Shown: positions 1-7,407 of the stretch, piece by piece
How the letters are laid out: each line of letters starts with the position of its first letter
Position numbering within the stretch: position 1 is the stretch's first letter
Source: Elusimicrobiota bacterium
GTDB lineage: Bacteria; Elusimicrobiota; Elusimicrobia; UBA1565
DNA length: 51,431 nucleotides
Reading direction: 5' to 3'
Assembly (NCBI GenBank): GCA_016196755.1
Contig: JACPXC010000052.1
Span: 1 to 51,431, forward strand
The notes under the pieces: model-generated
The model's database searches: none
Seen by the model: the letters and a program-made list of their open reading frames with translations, nothing else
What the model was told of the DNA's origin: nothing
Position numbers and translations under genes: made by a program

Positions 1-1
1 G

Positions 2-136
2 CGAAGCAACATAGCTGTCAGGCATCTATGCGAGGCCCTCAACGAGACTAAAATCAGCTATCCCGGAACACGGCTGCGCCTACGCTACGAGGCCTCGAAT
101 GTTGCACCGATTTCTGCAACGGGTCAGGAGTCCTGA
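2..136 (+). CDS. C-terminal fragment of a possible transposase (runs off window start)
   Basis: An open frame of 44 codons enters from outside the window and stops with TGA at 134-136. It reads R-S-N-I-A-V-R-H-L-C-E-A-L-N-E-T followed by Y-P-G-T-x-L-R-L-R-Y. That pattern (charged helix, LNET, YPGT, L-R-Y) reminds me of the C-terminal tails of some bacterial DDE transposases, but this is recollection of a motif and not a family assignment. Base composition is visibly less GC-rich than the neighbouring genes, which fits mobile DNA. It converges on the ferritin-like gene, with 11 bases between the two stop codons. Confidence 0.3.
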   Translation, partial: RSNIAVRHLCEALNETKISYPGTRLRLRYEASNVAPISATGQES

Positions 137-147
137 ACTTAGGTTAC

Positions 148-999
148 TTAAGCCGTGGGCGCGGGGTGGGGCTTCTGCTTCGAGAGGAACTTCAGGACGA
201 AGCGCGCGGTGTTGGGGACCAGGCGCGGGCGCAGGAGCCGGGGGTCGTAGCGCGACATGCGGCGGTCGCTCTCGCTAAGGCATTTCTCGATGAACTCGCG
301 CGGCGAGATGTCGCCGAAGGACTCGTGGGCGTTCATCATGAAGTTCTCGTCGACCTCGCCGCCGCCGACGTCGAGGGCCATCTTGAGGCGGTTGACGGCC
401 TGGACCGAGGCCGCCAGGCCGTTCTCGAAGACGTGGGCGGGGCGCAGCCAGCGCGGCTTGCGGACGTGGTTGTAGGCCGTCCAGTTGGCGAAAAAGAGGA
501 TGTGGCGCGCCTCTTCCTGCATGACCGGCTCGAAGAGGTCGACTAAGGCGTTCGGGAAGAAGCCCGACTTGGCGGCGAAGTGGAACAGGCCGAAGGCGAA
601 GAAGGAGTCGAAGCATTCGGCGTAGCCGACGCGCATGAAGGCCCAGAGCGGCTTCTTCTCGACGGGCGGGACCGGGCGCAGCTCGATGGGGATCTGGTAA
701 CGCTTCGTCAGGGCCAGCAGCAGCTCGTAGTGGCGCTGCTCCTCGTAGCCATTGAGCCGGACCGCCTCGGCCATGACCGGGTCCTTTTCCGATTCGCCCA
801 ACGACTTCACCTTGATGCCGGTCTCTAGCTCGGTGTTGACCGCCTCTGTCCAGATCGGCATGGCCTTGAGGCGGGCCGTGGCCTCGGGGTCGAGCTCGGG
901 CCAGCTGATGTCCGAGGTCTTGAAGGGGATGTGGGTGTCGACGAACATCTTGCAGAAGAGGCGCTTGTGCTCCGTGCTGCCGATGAAGCGCTCAGCCAT
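148..999 (-). CDS. ferritin-like di-iron protein
   Basis: A 283-residue soluble protein, probably of the ferritin-like four-helix superfamily. Two E-E-x-R-H motifs are visible (EEQRHYE near residue 85 and EEARHILFF near residue 150), the spacing expected for the ExxH half-sites that bind a di-iron centre. The function could be a di-iron oxygenase/hydroxylase or a metal store; the sequence does not decide. The start chosen is ATG at 997-999 (MAERFIG); longer frames upstream only read through the carboxypeptidase gene. It overlaps the end of the M32 gene by 8 bases and is the last gene of the cyclophilin-M32-ferritin-like unit. The C-terminal tail is basic and proline-rich. Confidence 0.7.
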   Translation of the reverse strand: MAERFIGSTEHKRLFCKMFVDTHIPFKTSDISWPELDPEATARLKAMPIWTEAVNTELETGIKVKSLGESEKDPVMAEAVRLNGYEEQRHYELLLALTKRYQIPIELRPVPPVEKKPLWAFMRVGYAECFDSFFAFGLFHFAAKSGFFPNALVDLFEPVMQEEARHILFFANWTAYNHVRKPRWLRPAHVFENGLAASVQAVNRLKMALDVGGGEVDENFMMNAHESFGDISPREFIEKCLSESDRRMSRYDPRLLRPRLVPNTARFVLKFLSKQKPHPAPTA

Positions 1000-2503
1000 G
1001 GGCGTACCTTGCGTCGAGATGGGCGAGGAAGGCCTCGGTCGACGGCGCGCGGCCGGTGGCGCGCCGCACCAGTTCGGCGGCCGGCCAGCGCCGGCCGTGG
1101 CGGTAGACCTTCTCCTTGAGCCAGGCCGTGAGGGGGGCGAGCTCGCCGCGCGTAAGGCGGGCGTCCCAGCCCGGGTGGTCGGCGCAGAAACGCGCATAGA
1201 GCTGGGCCCCGTAGAGGTTGCCGAGCGCGTAGGTCGGGAAATAGCCGATGAGTCCCCCGGCCCAATGGATGTCCTGCAGGCAGCCGCGGCGGTCGTCGAC
1301 CGGGGCCAGTCCGAGGAGCTCGCGCGAGAGCTCGTTCCAGGCCTCTTGGATGTCGCGCACCGCCAGCGAGCCGTCGGCCAGGGACTTTTCCAGCTCGTAG
1401 CGCAGGATGATGTGCAGTGAGTAGGTGACCTCGTCGGACTCCAGCCGCACGGTCCCCGGGGCCACGCGCCGCATGTGCGAGAGCGCCGCATCGACCGACA
1501 CGCCGTCCAAGGCTTCTGGGAAGGCCCGGCGCAGGGACGGCCAGCGGCCCAGCCAGAACTCCCGGCTCTTGCCGACCAGGTTCTCCCAGAGCCGCGACAT
1601 CGCCTCGTGCATCCCGAGCGAGGCGTATTCGCCGAGCGGCGTCCCCCACCAGCGCGGGTCGAGGCTCTGCTCGTAGAGGGCGTGGCCGCACTCGTGGAGG
1701 GCGGAAAGCGCCTGGTTCATGACGCCGTCGCCGGTCGTCCGGATCGTGAAGCGCACGTCGGTCGGGTGGAGGCCGGTCGAGAACGGGTGGGCGGAGCGGG
1801 CGATGACGCCGCGCGAAAGGTCGAAGCCCATGTCGGAGGCCAAGGAGCGGCAGAAGATGTCGAGCGACGGACCGTCGTGGCGGGAGTCGGCCAGCGCGGC
1901 CAGCCGGCGGCCCCGCCCCCGCGCCTTGCCGGCCAGGGCGACGAGCGGGCCCTTGAGGCTCCCGAACAGCCCGTCGAGCTCGGCGACGGTCATGCCGGGC
2001 TCGTACTCGTCGAGCAGCGGATCGTAGGGATGCGCGCCGCCGAGGCAGGCGGCGGCCTCGCGCTTGAGGCGCACGATGCGCTCGAGATGGGGGCGAAGGA
2101 GCTTGAAGTCGGAGCGGCGCCGGGCCTCGGCCCAAGCGTGCTGGGAGGCGCTGGCGGCCTCGGCCGTCTCCGAGACCAGGCGCGCCGGCAGGCTGCGTGC
2201 GCGCCGGAAGCGCCGCCAGACAGGCCGCAGAAGGTCGCCCTCGCGGGGCGAGAGCGCGGCGTCAGGGGCTCCCGTCCGCAGATCGCAGAGCGTTCCCAAG
2301 GCCCCGCCGAACTCCTTCGACGTAAGGCGCGCGTGCACGGCGCCCTGCAGGGCGCCTACCACCCCGGCCCGTGCGGCGACGCCGCCGGCGGGCATGAGGG
2401 TGTCCTGGTCCCACTCGGCCAGATGGGCGGCGCTCTCGAAGCGCTTCGCCTCGCCCAGGAGCCGGACGAGCTCGGCGAAGGCCCGGCGTCGCGCCGCGCT
2501 CAG
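992..2503 (-). CDS. M32 family metallocarboxypeptidase (Taq type)
   Basis: A zinc carboxypeptidase removing C-terminal residues from peptides in the cytoplasm. The M32 signatures are clear: the zinc-binding HECGHALYEQ motif, followed by SLGMHEAMSRLWEN with the third ligand glutamate, and the family's GGxAPYD-like HPYDPLLDEYEPG segment. The first ATG (2395) would cut off the conserved N-terminal segment AEWDQDTLMPAGG, which is open in the same frame upstream. No ATG, GTG or TTG precedes that segment, so I place the start at a CTG (2501-2503), 2 bases after the cyclophilin stop codon. GAGAAG lies 5 bases upstream. This gives 503 residues, the usual family length of about 500. An ATG start at 2395 (467 residues) is the conservative alternative. 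Confidence 0.88.
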   Translation of the reverse strand: MSAARRRAFAELVRLLGEAKRFESAAHLAEWDQDTLMPAGGVAARAGVVGALQGAVHARLTSKEFGGALGTLCDLRTGAPDAALSPREGDLLRPVWRRFRRARSLPARLVSETAEAASASQHAWAEARRRSDFKLLRPHLERIVRLKREAAACLGGAHPYDPLLDEYEPGMTVAELDGLFGSLKGPLVALAGKARGRGRRLAALADSRHDGPSLDIFCRSLASDMGFDLSRGVIARSAHPFSTGLHPTDVRFTIRTTGDGVMNQALSALHECGHALYEQSLDPRWWGTPLGEYASLGMHEAMSRLWENLVGKSREFWLGRWPSLRRAFPEALDGVSVDAALSHMRRVAPGTVRLESDEVTYSLHIILRYELEKSLADGSLAVRDIQEAWNELSRELLGLAPVDDRRGCLQDIHWAGGLIGYFPTYALGNLYGAQLYARFCADHPGWDARLTRGELAPLTAWLKEKVYRHGRRWPAAELVRRATGRAPSTEAFLAHLDARYAHG

Positions 2504-2505
2504 GG

Positions 2506-3207
2506 CTACTTCTCGAGCGCGGCGGACTTGATGTAGTCGAGTTTCGGGAAGTCCTTTTTCAGGTAGGCGTTCCCTTCCATCTGGATCCGGCCCTGGTCGG
2601 GCCCGGCGCCGCGCGGCGCGCCCTCTCCGTATCCTTTATAGAGGCTGTCGACGACCTCCATGCCGGAGACGATCTTGCCGAAGGGCGGGAAGCCCATAGA
2701 GTCGAGGTTGCCGTTGTTGCCGTAGTTGATGAAGATCTGCGAGGTCCGGGTGTCGGGTCCCGCCATCGCGAAGGTCATCGACCCGCGGGCGTTGGTCTGG
2801 CCCGCCGCGGGGTCGTCGGGGATGCGCGCGCCGCGCCACTTCGCGCCGATCGCCGGGTCGCCGTAGATGCCGAACTGGACCATGAACCCGTCGATCGCGC
2901 GGAAGAAGGCGATCTCGTTGAAGAAGCCGAGCTTCACCAGGTTGTAGAACCGGTCGGCGCCATTGGGCGCCCAGGCGCGCGTCACCTCGACGACGAAGTC
3001 GCCCTTGGTGGTCTTGAACTTGGCCTTGAACGTGGCGGGGGCCTTCTCGGATGCGTTCTCGGGGACGGGCATGGGCTTCTTCTCCTGTTTGGCGGGCTTG
3101 GCTTCCGGCTTGGCGGCGGGGGCGGCTTTGGCCGGGGTCTTCTCGGCGGCGGCCAGAGCGGACACGGGCAGAACGGCGGATAAGACGAGGGGGAGGAGCT
3201 TCTTCAT
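2506..3207 (-). CDS. secreted cyclophilin-type peptidyl-prolyl cis-trans isomerase
   Basis: A 233-residue exported PPIase that catalyses proline isomerisation during folding outside the cytoplasm. It opens with a signal peptide (MKKLLPLVLSAVLPVSALAAA), followed by a Lys/Pro/Ala-rich linker to about residue 55. The cyclophilin domain shows FFRAIDGFMVQFG (family FHRVIPGFMIQGG), GSMTFAMAG, and TRTSQIFINYG where canonical enzymes have SAGSQFFI. The FGKIVSGMEVVD block is typical. It is the first gene of a unit with the M32 peptidase and ferritin-like gene. Transcription probably starts at or next to the ATG from a TAGGAT box 6 bases upstream, with a perfect palindrome behind it. Confidence 0.9.
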   Translation of the reverse strand: MKKLLPLVLSAVLPVSALAAAEKTPAKAAPAAKPEAKPAKQEKKPMPVPENASEKAPATFKAKFKTTKGDFVVEVTRAWAPNGADRFYNLVKLGFFNEIAFFRAIDGFMVQFGIYGDPAIGAKWRGARIPDDPAAGQTNARGSMTFAMAGPDTRTSQIFINYGNNGNLDSMGFPPFGKIVSGMEVVDSLYKGYGEGAPRGAGPDQGRIQMEGNAYLKKDFPKLDYIKSAALEK

Positions 3208-3213
3208 AGGGGC

Positions 3214-3219
3214 ATCCTA
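3214..3219 (-). promoter_or_regulatory. -10 box TAGGAT of the cyclophilin gene
   Basis: TAGGAT on the minus strand ends 6 bases before the ATG at 3205-3207. A transcript starting 6-7 bases downstream of it would begin at the start codon. No Shine-Dalgarno sequence fits in between. Confidence 0.55.
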
Positions 3220-3220
3220 C

Positions 3221-3240
3221 AACTGTCCGCGCGGACAGTT
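3221..3240. promoter_or_regulatory. perfect 20-base palindrome, candidate operator
   Basis: AACTGTCCGCGCGGACAGTT is a perfect inverted repeat with no spacer. It lies directly upstream of the cyclophilin -10 box, between it and the nrdB stop codon. It has no T-tract on the minus strand, so an operator for a dimeric regulator fits better than a terminator. The regulator is unknown. Confidence 0.5.
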
Positions 3241-3250
3241 CCAGCGGTCG

Positions 3251-4249
3251 CTAGAAGTCTTGGTCGAACGCGACTCGTCCCGCTACGGCGACCTGATAGG
3301 ACGACACCCTTCTCTCGAAGAAATTCGCCAGCTCCTGCACATCCTGCAGCTGCATGAAGTCGAACGGGTTCTTCGCCCCGAAGATCGGGCGCATCCCCAG
3401 CGTCTCCAGGCGGTTGTCGGCCACGTGCTCGAGGTACTGGCGCATCCCCGCGGCGCTGAGCCCGGCGACGCCCTGCCCCAGCAGGTCGTCGGCAAATCCC
3501 ATCTCGCAGTCGATGGCCTCGCGGAGCATCTGTCCGACCCGTGCCTCGAGCTGGGGCGTGAACAGGGTCGGGTCCTCGGCTCGCGCGGTCTTGATGACTT
3601 CGAAGGCGAAGGCGATGTGCATGCTCTCGTCGCGGAAGACCCAATTCGTTCCGCCGGCCAGGCCGTTGAGCAGGCCCTTCGAGCGCAGGAAGTAGACGTA
3701 GGCGAAGGCCGCGAAGAAGAACAGGCCCTCGACGCAGGCCGCGAAGCAGATGAGGTTGAGCAGGAACTCGCGGCGCTGCTCCGGGGTCTCGAGGCGGTCG
3801 AGCTTGGCCGCAGTCCCCATCCACTTGAACATGAACTCGCCCTTGCGCCGGATCGACGGGATGTTCTCGATGGCCGCGAAGGCGCACTCACGCTCCGCGG
3901 GGTCGGGCATGTAGGTGTCTAGCAGGGTGAGGTAGAACTCGACATGGACGGCTTCCTCGTAGAGCTGGCGCGAGAGGTAGAGCCGCGCCTCCGGCGAGTT
4001 GATGTGCTTGTAGAGGTTGAGGACCAGGTTGTTGCCGACGATGGAGTCGCCGGTGGCGAAGAAAGCCACGAGGCGCCGCACCAGATGAGCCTCCGCCGGC
4101 GAGAGTCTGTTCGCGAGGTCGCCGATGTCGTGGGCGAAGTCGACCTCCTCGACGGTCCAGGTGTTCTTGATGGCGGCCTTATACATCTCGAAGAAGACCG
4201 GGTACTTCATCGGACGCAGGGTGAGCTCGAAGCCGGGGTCGAGGATCAC
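3251..4249 (-). CDS. nrdB: ribonucleoside-diphosphate reductase small subunit (class I, tyrosyl radical type)
   Basis: The 332-residue radical-bearing subunit of aerobic ribonucleotide reductase, which supplies dNTPs together with the adjacent NrdA. The di-iron ligands are visible: E99 and H102 in EEAVHVEFY, E in CVEGLFFF, and E and H in RDESMHIAF. Y106, four residues after H102, is in the place of the E. coli radical tyrosine Y122, so this looks like the tyrosyl-radical form and not a Phe-substituted Mn/Fe form. The C-terminus ends in DFDQDF-like acidic residues, as expected for docking to NrdA. Translation starts at GTG, sharing bases with the TGA of nrdA (GTGA overlap), so the two are translationally coupled. 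Confidence 0.95.
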   Translation of the reverse strand: MILDPGFELTLRPMKYPVFFEMYKAAIKNTWTVEEVDFAHDIGDLANRLSPAEAHLVRRLVAFFATGDSIVGNNLVLNLYKHINSPEARLYLSRQLYEEAVHVEFYLTLLDTYMPDPAERECAFAAIENIPSIRRKGEFMFKWMGTAAKLDRLETPEQRREFLLNLICFAACVEGLFFFAAFAYVYFLRSKGLLNGLAGGTNWVFRDESMHIAFAFEVIKTARAEDPTLFTPQLEARVGQMLREAIDCEMGFADDLLGQGVAGLSAAGMRQYLEHVADNRLETLGMRPIFGAKNPFDFMQLQDVQELANFFERRVSSYQVAVAGRVAFDQDF

Positions 4250-6648
4250 TGGCAGGACTCGCAGGACTCGGGATTTTCGAGCGAGCAGGCCACGGCTTCA
4301 GCCGCCGGCACGGGCTGTGCCGCCGCCTGCGCGGTCACGGTCGCCTTCGCGATCCGCGTCGCGGGCCGCGAGCGCAGGTAGTAGGTGGTCTTGAGCCCGC
4401 GCTTCCAGGCGTACATGTACATCGACGAGAGGCGCCCGATGTTGGGGCTCTCGGCGAAGAGGTTGAGCGACTGGCTCTGGTCGATGAAGGCGCCGCGCTC
4501 GGCGGCCATGTCGATGAGGGAGCGCATCGGCACCTCCCAGGCGGTGCGGAACACCGCGCGGGTCTCGGCCGGCATCTCGGCGATGTCCTGCACGGAACCT
4601 TCGGCCATCTTGAGACGGTCCCGCATCTGGGCGTCCCACAGGCCCAGCCGCTTGAACTCGGAGACCAGGTGCCGGTTCACCTGCAGGAACTCGCCCGAGA
4701 GGGTCTCGCGTTTGAACAGGTTCGAGACCTGCGGCTCGATCGATTCCGTCGTGCCGACGATCGACGCGATCGTGGCCGTCGGCGCCACCGCGATGAGCAG
4801 CGAGTTCCGCAGGCCGTGCTTCTTGACGCCCTCGCGCAGAGACTCCCAGCGCGCGGGGTCGCTCGGCTTCTCGCCCCAGAGCTCGAACTGGAATACGCCG
4901 CGCGCGGCGCGGGTCTCCGGGAACGCCGTGTGCGCGCCGCGCTGCTCGGCCAGCTCGCAGGAGGCCGAGAGCGCGTGGTAGTAGATCTCCTCGGAGACTC
5001 GCCGCGAAAGGGCGCGCGCCTCGGGCGAGTCGAAGGGCATGCCGAGGATCTGGAAGGCTTCCTGCAGCCCCATGACTCCGAGGCCCACCGGCCGCCAGCG
5101 CCGGTTCGACGCCTCGGCGGCGGGGGTGGGGTAGAAGTTGCGGTCGATGACGCGGTCGAGGTAGCGCACGGCCGCGCGGACGTTGGCGGCGAGCTTCGCG
5201 AAGTCGAAGCGGCCTTCCTCCACGTGCCGGGACAGGTTGAGCGAGCCCAGGTTGCAGACCGCGGTCTCCTCGGCGGAGGTCACCTCGACGATCTCGGTGC
5301 AGAGGTTCGAGGAGTGCACCGCCCGCCCCGCCTCGGCGGTCTGGTTGCAGCGCGTGTTGCAGGGGTCCTTGAAGTTCATCCAGCCGTTGCCGGTCTCGGC
5401 CAGGGTCCGGAGCATCCGGGCGTAGAGGTCGCGCGCCTTGACCTGGCGGGCGAACAGGCGCTTCTCCTCGGCCGCCTCGTAGGCGGCGTCGAAGGCCGGA
5501 CCGTAGAGGTCGGGGAACTCGCCGACGAGCTTGGGATCGAAGAGCGACCACATCGCGTCGGCCTCGACGCGGCGCATGAAAAGGTCGGGGATCCAGTGCG
5601 CCAGGTGCAGGTTGTGGGCGCGGCGCGCGGCGTCGCCGGTGTTGTCGCGCAGCTCGAGGAACTCCTCGATGTCGGCGTGCCAGGTGTCGAGGTAGACGGC
5701 GCAGGCGCCCTTGCGGCGGCCGCCTTGGTTGACCGCCGACACCGAGCTGTCGAGGGTCTTGAGCCAGGGCACGATGCCGTTGGACTTGCCGTTGGTGCCG
5801 CGGATGAGCGAGCCGCGGCTGCGCACGCGGGAGTAGGACAGGCCGATTCCGCCCGAGAACTTGGAGAGCTTGGCCACGTCGGTGTAGCGGTCGTAGATCG
5901 ACTCGAGGTCGTCGGCGGGCGAGTCGAGCAGGTAGCAGGAGGACATCTGCTGGTGGCGCGTGCCGGAGTTGAACAGGGTCGGCGAGCTCGGCATGTACTC
6001 GAAGCGGGACATCAGGCCATAGAGCTCGATTGCCTCGCCCACCGACTCGGCCAGGCCGCAGGCCACGCGCAGGAACATGTACTGCGGGGTCTCGATGCAG
6101 TCGCGGGTCTCGGGGTGGCGCAGGAGGTAGCGGTCGCAGACCGTGCGCAGGCCGAAGTACTCGAAGTTGTCGTCGCGGCGCTCGTCGACGGCGTCGTTGA
6201 GCTTGCGGGCGTTGTCGGCGACGAAGCGGGCCACGGTCTCGTTGATGAGGCCCTGGCGCGCCCCGGCGGCCACGGACTGGGAGAAGGAATGGATGTCCTG
6301 GTTCTCGACCTCCTTGTGGGCGTAGGTGCCGAGCAGTCGGGCGGCCAGCCGGGAGTACTCGGGCTCCTCGGTGATGAGCGTGGCGGCCGTGGCGATCGAG
6401 AGGCTGTCGAGCTCGCGCGTCGTCGCGCCGTCGTAGAGGCCGCCGATCGTCTTGGTGGCGACCTTGAGGACGTCGACGCCCTCGAGGCCGGCGCCGCAGC
6501 GGGCCACCGCGCGCACGATCTTGTTGACGTCTACGGGCTCGAGCGAACCGTTGCGCTTGCGGACCTGCATGGCGGAGGAAACGGGGTGGTCGGTCGGGGT
6601 CGCGGCGGGGGGGACAATCTGCGTGTCGACGGCGTCGGCGTTCATCAT
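4246..6648 (-). CDS. nrdA: ribonucleoside-diphosphate reductase large subunit
   Basis: The catalytic subunit reducing NDPs to dNDPs. Starting at ATG 6646-6648 it has 800 residues. An N-terminal ATP-cone (MQVRKRNGSLEPVDVNKI) indicates allosteric activity control. Catalytic residues are present: N448, C450 and E452 in SNLCTEIVE, the redox cysteines in SSCYLLDS and AVCNLGSLN, and the radical-transfer pair Y756-Y757 in TTYYLRSR. The C-terminus carries the swinging dithiol ESCESC. A longer frame to 6699 exists, but the promoter sequence lies inside that extension, so I prefer the ATG-ATG start. It is coupled to nrdB by a GTGA overlap. Confidence 0.95.
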   Translation of the reverse strand: MMNADAVDTQIVPPAATPTDHPVSSAMQVRKRNGSLEPVDVNKIVRAVARCGAGLEGVDVLKVATKTIGGLYDGATTRELDSLSIATAATLITEEPEYSRLAARLLGTYAHKEVENQDIHSFSQSVAAGARQGLINETVARFVADNARKLNDAVDERRDDNFEYFGLRTVCDRYLLRHPETRDCIETPQYMFLRVACGLAESVGEAIELYGLMSRFEYMPSSPTLFNSGTRHQQMSSCYLLDSPADDLESIYDRYTDVAKLSKFSGGIGLSYSRVRSRGSLIRGTNGKSNGIVPWLKTLDSSVSAVNQGGRRKGACAVYLDTWHADIEEFLELRDNTGDAARRAHNLHLAHWIPDLFMRRVEADAMWSLFDPKLVGEFPDLYGPAFDAAYEAAEEKRLFARQVKARDLYARMLRTLAETGNGWMNFKDPCNTRCNQTAEAGRAVHSSNLCTEIVEVTSAEETAVCNLGSLNLSRHVEEGRFDFAKLAANVRAAVRYLDRVIDRNFYPTPAAEASNRRWRPVGLGVMGLQEAFQILGMPFDSPEARALSRRVSEEIYYHALSASCELAEQRGAHTAFPETRAARGVFQFELWGEKPSDPARWESLREGVKKHGLRNSLLIAVAPTATIASIVGTTESIEPQVSNLFKRETLSGEFLQVNRHLVSEFKRLGLWDAQMRDRLKMAEGSVQDIAEMPAETRAVFRTAWEVPMRSLIDMAAERGAFIDQSQSLNLFAESPNIGRLSSMYMYAWKRGLKTTYYLRSRPATRIAKATVTAQAAAQPVPAAEAVACSLENPESCESCQ

Positions 6649-6655
6649 GGGAGTT

Positions 6656-6684
6656 AAATTACACCAACGCGGGTCGAGAGTCAA
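6656..6684 (-). promoter_or_regulatory. nrdAB promoter, TTGACT-17-TAATTT
   Basis: On the minus strand TTGACT (6679-6684) and TAATTT (6656-6661) are separated by 17 bases, the best sigma-70-like match in the window. The -10 box ends 7 bases before the nrdA ATG, so the mRNA should start at or within a base or two of the start codon. Confidence 0.6.
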
Positions 6685-6705
6685 TACCAGCTTAGGCACT
6701 AGATG

Positions 6706-6723
6706 ACACTGAAAAACACTGAA
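6706..6723. repeat. tandem direct repeat ACACTGAA upstream of nrdA
   Basis: ACACTGAA occurs twice at 6706-6713 and 6716-6723, exactly 10 bases (one helical turn) apart, 22 bases upstream of the nrdA -35 box. NrdR boxes also begin with ACAC but are palindromic AT-rich 16-mers. This does not match that consensus, so the binding factor is unknown. Confidence 0.35.
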
Positions 6724-6769
6724 TGGATTCTAGGTCCTTTATCAGGGGGCGCGCATGGGTCGAAAGGGG

Positions 6770-6797
6770 AAAAAAAGGACCGCCCTTTGGGCGGTCC
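6770..6797 (-). terminator. intrinsic terminator of the coiled-coil protein gene
   Basis: Read on the minus strand this is a 9-bp GC stem (GGACCGCCC / GGGCGGTCC) with a 3-base loop, followed by seven T. It lies 19 bases after the stop codon of the gene at 6817-7395. This is the clearest rho-independent terminator in the window. Confidence 0.9.
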
Positions 6798-6816
6798 TTT
6801 GATGGGCGGACGCAGG

Positions 6817-7395
6817 TTACTGCCCTTTCTTTTGAGCTTGCATCAGCTTGGCGTTCAGGTCCGATCCGAGGTCCTTGACCTTCTGGGCTGCCGACCTTGA
6901 GAAGCCCTTGCAGACCACGGCCTGGGCCGCGCGCGCGGTCCGGAGGTCCTTCCAGAGCGACTTGTTGGTCTTGTCGAGCTCGCGCAGCTTGTTCTTGGCG
7001 TCCTTAGAACGGTCGAGCTTGAGGGCGGTCATCGTCGACTCGTTGTCGCGCACGGCCTGCTCGAGCTTGTTGACGCGCTCGGCCGCGCCGGAGACCTCGA
7101 AGGAGGCGGCACTGAGCCAGGCGTCCATGGCCTTGTAGGCCGCGAGGTAGGCGTCGGCCACGACGCGGTAGGCGCCGGCGCAGCCCTGGCCGGCGGTGCC
7201 GGGACCCGGGACGAGGCAGGAGGCCTCCGCGTTAGCGGGAGCGTCGGCTTTTGCGGGAGCGTCGGACTTGGCGGGGGCTTCGACCGCGGGCTTTTCGGCG
7301 GCGGGCTCGGGGGCTTCGTTGGCGGAGTCGGACTGCGCCCGAGCGGAGGCGGCGAGGACGGCGACGGCGGCGGTCAAGAGGAGTTTCTTGGTCAT
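6817..7395 (-). CDS. secreted alanine-rich coiled-coil protein of unknown function
   Basis: A 192-residue exported protein. Starting at MTKKLLL it has a signal peptide ending near ASARAQ, then a low-complexity Ala/Pro/Lys/Asp linker to about residue 65 with repeated APAK-DAPAK units. The C-terminal part is a charged, mostly helical region with heptad-like spacing (VNKLEQAVRDNESTM, KNKLRELDKTNKSLW). Three cysteines in the mature part could form disulfides. I recognise no family. The start at 7393-7395 is preferred because a perfect TATAAT ends 6 bases upstream; the in-frame ATG at 7417-7419 would lie inside the neighbouring gene. It has its own promoter and terminator, so it is monocistronic. 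Confidence 0.75.
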   Translation of the reverse strand: MTKKLLLTAAVAVLAASARAQSDSANEAPEPAAEKPAVEAPAKSDAPAKADAPANAEASCLVPGPGTAGQGCAGAYRVVADAYLAAYKAMDAWLSAASFEVSGAAERVNKLEQAVRDNESTMTALKLDRSKDAKNKLRELDKTNKSLWKDLRTARAAQAVVCKGFSRSAAQKVKDLGSDLNAKLMQAQKKGQ

Positions 7396-7401
7396 GGGTT
7401 G

Positions 7402-7407
7402 ATTATA
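7402..7407 (-). promoter_or_regulatory. -10 box TATAAT of the coiled-coil protein gene
   Basis: A perfect TATAAT on the minus strand ends 6 bases before the ATG. Its TAA is also the stop codon of the upstream nitrilase-like gene. It predicts a leaderless mRNA. Confidence 0.7.

Noticed and set aside
3208-3250. Intrinsic terminator for nrdB
   Set aside because: The palindrome could form a hairpin but no T-tract follows on the minus strand, and it overlaps the next promoter.
4669-6657. 662-codon open frame on the plus strand
   Set aside because: It is antisense to nrdA, whose motifs are certain. Its Val/Gly/Arg/His composition is what the complement of a GC-rich gene gives.
6703-6900. Small plus-strand frame between nrdA and the coiled-coil gene
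   Set aside because: It runs over the terminator at 6770-6797 and into the opposite gene, with no ribosome site or recognisable product.
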